Shown: positions 59,609-64,000 of the stretch, piece after piece
Position numbering within the stretch: the first letter of the stretch is position 1
Layout: each line of letters begins with the position of its first letter
NCBI RefSeq assembly: GCF_932294415.1
Contig: NC_065541.1
Location: forward strand, 54,042,290-54,106,289
Length of the DNA stretch: 64,000 bases
DNA from: Quercus robur
Lineage: Eukaryota > Streptophyta > Magnoliopsida > Fagales > Fagaceae
Reading direction: 5' to 3'
Made by a program: the position numbers and the translations under genes
Notes under the pieces: model-generated
What the model was told of the DNA's origin: nothing
The model's input: the letters and a program-made list of their open reading frames with translations, nothing else
Database searches by the model: none

Positions 59609-60686
59609 GAGAAATTATTGGTTCCTTCGGGAGGACCTCTAGCCAGCCAATAGAAAAGTGTCACGTGGCCATTTTTTTCTAATTCAGCTCCACATCAGCA
59701 CTAACCCATTACCTTAACTCTAGTTAGCAACTAAAACCAAGGTTAAAACTAAAACAAACTCAGCAACCCAAACCTTCTCACCGTGTTAACCCAAAATCAA
59801 TTTTGCAGCATCAATAACAACATTCAAATGCAAAACCATGAAACCCAACAACTAAAAGCCTCACAATCACAATCTAGAGTTAAAAACTAGGACTCAGGAT
59901 ATTAACCTCCCCACATTACAAATTCAAAAAAACTTAAAATATCTGTATGCCTTCATCTCATCAACCACATCCCTGTTAAGATTGAATGGGCATGAGTCTT
60001 AAAACCAAAACCCAAAATTCCCATGACCAACAAATTCGATACCAAAATTGATCGGAGCTTGTGGGCTTTGGGTCCTATCTTTGCTTCTCAGCAAAGATGC
60101 TGGTTGAGAGAGATTTCGACCTTATTGGGATGAAGGTAGACCTTGTCGCGAAAGAGAAGAATGACACTGGCTTCATCAAGAACCTGAGCGAAAGCGGCGG
60201 CCTCTTCGTTCAATCTAGCGACGCCCATGCTCTCGCACACTTGAATGAGCTTAGAGTATCCGATAACCTCTTTGCCTTCCATACCAAGCTTTCTCTTCAA
60301 CGCTTCCACGTTCACCAATCTCATCAACCTTCTCACCTCCACGAACGACATTGCACTATTTTTATCTTTATCTTTATCATTATTGTTGTTGTTGCTGTCG
60401 CTATCGCTGATGTAGTAGCCACGGCTTAACACTTCTTTGAATTTCAATTTCATACAGAAAGAGGGGGAATTTCTTCTCTAGAGAGATATTAGGGAAATAG
60501 AGCTAGAGAGTCTTAGGGAGAGAGAAAGAAAGAGGCAGATGTGTTTGAGAGAAATTTTGATTTTGGCTTTGATTTTGTGTTTCCGGTTGTGGGTAGGTGG
60601 AGCTGAGTTTTAACCTTGGTTTGGTTAGTGCAATGGGTATATGTTACTTGTGTCTCACATATACCCGTTGTAGGGTGTAACTTCTC
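59609..60686. mobile_element. Pack-MULE-like element carrying an MCU exon
   Basis: 1078 bp flanked by a perfect 9-bp target duplication ctactacac (59600-59608 and 60687-60695), the size typical of Mutator-like elements. The outermost bases are inverted (gagaaatta / taacttctc), and further in aaccaaggttaaaact (59738 on) pairs with agttttaaccttggtt (60607-60622). The interior is dominated by a host-gene fragment, and no transposase is present. Confidence 0.82.
60088..60453 (-). pseudogene. Captured first exon of mitochondrial calcium uniporter (MCU)
   Basis: A clean 121-codon frame with LMRLVNVEALKRKLGMEGKE, YSKLIQVCESMGVA, and VILLFRDKVYLHPNKV, the conserved N-terminal (matrix) domain of plant calcium uniporter proteins. 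It stops shortly after LHPNKV in unrelated sequence, so the coiled coils, both membrane helices and the DIME pore loop are missing. A Ser/Asp/Asn/Lys run (residues 16-33) precedes the domain, and the usual long mitochondrial presequence is not evident. It lies inside the 9-bp-duplication-flanked element 59609-60686. Real MCU genes continue into a second exon, absent here. It cannot form a channel; a truncated peptide or antisense effect is possible. Confidence 0.85.
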
Positions 60687-60834
60687 CTACTACACAAGCT
60701 GCAATGCAACATAATAATTAAAGTGTATTGATTCTCTCACACATGATATTAATGTACATTATGTAAATATCACTCATTTCATAATTTAAATGTGGATAAT
60801 ACAGACGTTGTGTGTGAGAACAATTACCGATTAT

Positions 60835-62386
60835 TTAATCATCCATGACCTGAGAAAGTAAGAGTTTGTTGGAGAAGAATGCTTCCAAATTCCCTACCGC
60901 AATTTCACGCATACTCGTGAGGGTCTCATGAGTAAATGCATCTCTATGTGGCGACAACACGACATTATCCAAGGCAAAGAGCTCTTTAGGAACATTAGGC
61001 TCATTCTCAAATACATCCAAACCAGCACCTCCAATGTCGCCCTGCACCAAACACTGCACCATTTCCTTCTCATCAATAATAGCTCCTCGTCCAACGTTGA
61101 TGATGACTCCCTCTTTTCCCAATGCCAATAAGACCTCCTTGTTAATCAGGTGGTGGGTTTGATCACTTAAGCAGTTAAGCCACCACAAATGACAAGGGCA
61201 TCGCTGTTAGCTGAGAGTTCAACAACATTGGAATAGAAAGGGTATGAAAATGACTGTTTCTGCTTCCTTGAGTTGTACGAGATACTGCAGCCAAAAGCCT
61301 CAAGCCTTTTAGCAACTTCTTGGCCAATGCTCCAACAATCCCAATTCGTTTGCCTTTCAACTGTAATCATCAACATTTATTCTTGCATTAGACTACGTAC
61401 AGATATATATCAATAATCGGAAAGATGATTGACATTATACTATGCACATCCCTAACACTGGCCCATTGCAAGCCAAAATCATAAGAAACGCAAAGCAAGG
61501 TTTCCAATGTGATCTTTTCATGATTTGTTTGTATTACAGACGTAATAGGAAATAAAATATAGTCCTTCTATTGGATTACTTGTAATACTAGCCGCATTAT
61601 GTGTGTTTAAAGGGTGTTTTTATTATTATTATTATAATAAAAATAACATTTTTATTGTCAGCAGTTTTAGTTTAAGTATAAAATGAGTAGATTTCATTTA
61701 AGTACTATTGGTAAAACCTCTTGTTATTAAATAAAGGATTTGGTTTCCACTAATACTAAAAACCAATTGGTATTTCATTGTTTCAATGTTCTTTTATACC
61801 CAACGGCATGCCACCATTACCTTTAAACTGTCTTGGTCACTTCATTCACTTTTGAGTGTTAACAAATGCTTAGTTACTTTATTAATTACAAGTACCATGC
61901 ATTCAAATATGAACTGTTAACAAATTAAGGAACAACTTGTTTTGCTAGCCCAAAGTCCTTGCATAACATATCGATCAGCAGCCGAAATTTTCCTAAGCAC
62001 GTCAATGAACAATCCAACAGCCAAATCGGCGACGTCGCAAGAAGCCACACTTCCGACATTGGCCACCGCAACTCCCCAGCTGCGACACTCGGACAAGTCA
62101 ATGTGGTTGAGGCCGGCAGTGGGGGTGACAACAAGGCGCAGTGAGGGAAGGAGGCAGAGGAGGTCAACGTTGATAGGGAAACGGCCACAGCTTAGCATGG
62201 TTTGTACGTTACGTGCATGGGCGCTCAAGAATTGGTCTAGTGGGAGTGGTGACTCCATGTTTTCAAGAAATGGAACTTGTGTGAGTATTGGGATTGGTAA
62301 AGAGAGAAAGAATCTGGTGGACGAACAACCAAGACTTGTGGGAGATCGAGGTGAATCAGGTGATTATAAATAATTCCATGTGCCAT
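60835..62386 (-). pseudogene. HPR3-like copy D, pseudogene
   Basis: Same two-exon layout as A-C. Exon 1 runs from ATG 62386 (MAHGIIYNHL) to about 61938. A one-base loss in the LKTWES region (near 62258) shifts the frame, and the conserved end (GDYPLGSK plus donor) is missing. Exon 2 is 61360-60835. A 7-bp deletion near 61331 removes the start of the GLGSIG cofactor motif, and an 8-bp insertion near 61170 (a near-copy of gcttaact) introduces a stop and brings the frame back. The 3' part is intact with NVGRGAII, ENEPNVP and LSPH, so catalytic residues are still encoded. The length difference of exon 2 (526 against 525) matches -7 +8. Recently dead. Confidence 0.9.
61361..61937 (-). other. Former intron of HPR3-D
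   Basis: Ends in a good acceptor (gattacag), but the donor has been lost with the end of exon 1. Contains an (ATT)n run near 61620-61638. Confidence 0.7.
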
Positions 62387-62742
62387 TAATTGGTGGTTTA
62401 GAGCCTTGAGTTAGGGAGTAAAGAAAAAGAAATAATAAGACGGTGTTTGGTTTAGAGATAACTCAGATTTCAGTTCTCAATATTCATTTCTCATCCCTCA
62501 AAACTCTAATCCATTTCTATCTCTATTTTTCTCATAACTCACAAAGGGCATGTGTTTGGTTCTTCAGATGCAAATGAAGATATGTTCAGAGGAGGAAGTA
62601 AAGAAAGAGTAAATGAAAAGTATAAATGGAAAGTCAGATTGGTGAGGTTTGGGTCCATGGAGTAATGACAGGTTTTTTTTTACTTTGGTGTAAACTCTTA
62701 GTCAAAAAGCCAACAGTGTAGTAAGCAATTTGCCAGTCATCT
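62387..62742. other. 5' flank of HPR3-D
   Basis: No similarity to the duplicated HPR3-C promoter seen. Nothing else recognised. Confidence 0.45.
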
Positions 62743-63405
62743 TAGAGCACTCATAATAAGGTTGATAAATAGTCATTTTAGCAACCAAAACACCAAAAAC
62801 ATACACTATAGTAAAAAAGCTAAAGCTAAAAAATTTTGAGTGATTGCTACAGAGATAGCAGCCCACTGTAGCTGGATGGTATAACAAAAACTATTTTTTT
62901 GTTTCCCACATGCTCACAAAGCACTTCACACACACGTAGGTTTGTTTTCTCTCTTTTCTTTTTCTTTCTCCTTTGTCACTTCTCCTCTACTCTCTCCTCT
63001 CAGCTCCGACCCCGGCCCATGTGAAATTGGATTGTGGACATCGGCGTTGAGGTGGCATCGGCGTGGAGATCGGATTTGTGGGTTTGGGTTGCCTATTTTG
63101 TGATTTGTGAGGTGTCGTCGTGCTCAGATTCATGGGTTTGGCTTGGCCGTGCTCTAATGGCTTGATTGTGGGTCTACTTGTGGCTTGTTGCTAGTGGGTT
63201 TTGGTTGTGTTTGTATCGGTGGTGCCAGTTTTAATGGTGGATTTTGTCTTAGTGGTGTTTTTCAGCGGCAGTGGGTTGCTAGGTTTCTCAATGTCAGTGG
63301 GTTGCTGGGTTTTGTCTCAGTGGATCTTGGCAGTTTGGGTTTTGTTGTGGTGGGTTGTTGATAACGTGGTTGTCGTTGTGGTTGTAACTGTGGACTTGTT
63401 TTGGG

Positions 63406-63436
<31 letters not shown>

Positions 63437-63600
63437 GGGTTGTGCTGCCACGGTGATGGTGGTGGTGGAAGGGTTGCGGTGACTGGTTGCTTTGAATATT
63501 TATGGAGGAAGTTTTAATTTATTTTAATAAGTTGTTTATATTATTTTAATGAAATGACTGTCAAAATAGAGTCTTTTTTGTTGGGTGTGTGTTGTTAAAA
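62743..63600. repeat. Possible second Harbinger-like non-coding element
   Basis: Begins with a tagagcactcataat motif and has the same order of parts as the left end of 51254-53784: gctacagtag-type words, a tctctttcttttctc pyrimidine block, then a G/T-rich region (gtgggtttgg, ggcgtggagatcgg). The right end is not clear. Confidence 0.35.
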
Positions 63601-63604
63601 TAAA

Positions 63605-63790
63605 TAAAGGCGAAAACATTATTTTAGTTCCTACATTTTGTAGTCACAATTAATTTGATCCCTACATTTTAAGAACAGTCAATTTGGTCCATGTTATTTT
63701 CAACTTACAATCAATTTGGTCCCTACCGTTAAATCACTAACGGAAAATGCCTAAGTGGCAAACCGTTAACACAATTGACATGTCTAATAT
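63605..63790. repeat. MITE-like 'tttggtccctac' repeat
   Basis: Has ttagttcctacattttg, caatttggtcc (twice) and ccgttaaatcactaacgg, a short palindrome. Related to repeats at 9350-9545 and 38690-38880. Confidence 0.5.
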
Positions 63791-64000
63791 TAAAAAATTA
63801 AATGAAATACTGATGTGCCTTAATTTCAACAGCCAACCAGCGCTTAGTTGGCAAACAAAAGCCAAGTCAACGTTTAAAAATACTTTTCTTTTATTGTACG
63901 AATTTCTTTCCTTTCTTAATTTCGGCCTTTAATATTCTTACAATTTTTTTAACCAATCAAAATTTTATTTTTATTTTCTCAATTTTATTTCTCCTTTTAC

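Noticed and set aside
60061-60429. Plus-strand frame opposite the MCU fragment
   Set aside because: The minus strand matches the uniporter family; the plus frame is its shadow.
63201-63482. 93-codon Val/Phe/Gly-rich frame
   Set aside because: G/T-rich low-complexity sequence with a poly-T run; no domain or splice context.
1-64000. CRISPR array, bacterial operon, rRNA or organelle insertion
   Set aside because: No regularly spaced repeats, no Shine-Dalgarno-led gene strings, and no recognisable rRNA or chloroplast/mitochondrial gene sequence were seen.

Overview
This is plant nuclear DNA: AT-rich, intron-containing genes with GT/AG splice sites, plant enzyme families, and a dense layer of nested transposable elements. 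The style of the LTR elements and SINEs suggests a woody eudicot, most likely of the Fagales (oak or chestnut type). That placement is inference from familiarity with the repeats, not a database result.

Left third (1-19.7 kb): mostly repeats. A decayed Ty3/gypsy element of the Tat type runs from about 405 to its 3' LTR at 8474, and the tail of another LTR lies at the window edge. Then come two LINE RNase H relics (11.2-11.5 and 12.6-13.2 kb), a solo LTR (11.63-12.40 kb), several MITEs, an unrecognised coding relic (14.17-14.51 kb, minus), a 1.03-kb non-autonomous hAT element (14945-15978), and SINEs.

Gene at 19.7-22 kb: an intact three-exon gibberellin 20-oxidase (387 aa, plus strand) with all Fe(II) and 2-oxoglutarate ligands.

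22-36.5 kb: SINEs, a long-inverted-repeat element whose two arms carry opposite copies of what looks like a GBF-interacting-protein exon (27486-28665), a solo-LTR-like block (31.49-32.31 kb), a tRNA-Met-type primer-binding motif with a leader-like stretch (33870-34320), and a 2.1-kb LTR-like block (34327-36459).

36.5-62.4 kb: a tandem cluster of HPR3-type 2-hydroxyacid dehydrogenases, all on the minus strand. Three copies look functional (A 38062-39467, B 42222-44288, C 48951-50486), one is a pseudogene (D 60835-62386), and one is an exon 2 relic (36540-36880). All intact copies have two exons and a second exon of exactly 525 bp. Transposons fill the gaps. A broken TTF-zinc-finger hAT transposase with a second hAT element nested in it (perfect 8-bp target duplication) lies between B and C. 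A 2.5-kb PIF/Harbinger-like element, a broken FAR1-related gene, a displaced copy of gene C's promoter, and a Pack-MULE carrying an exon of the mitochondrial calcium uniporter (perfect 9-bp target duplication) lie between C and D.

The HPR3 enzymes would reduce hydroxypyruvate, glyoxylate or hydroxyphenylpyruvate with NAD(P)H. The gibberellin oxidase is functionally separate. The strongest unusual signals are the two gene-capturing elements, the nested hAT pair, the promoter-only duplication of HPR3-C, and the paired EAR-like motifs at the N-terminus of the FAR1-related gene.
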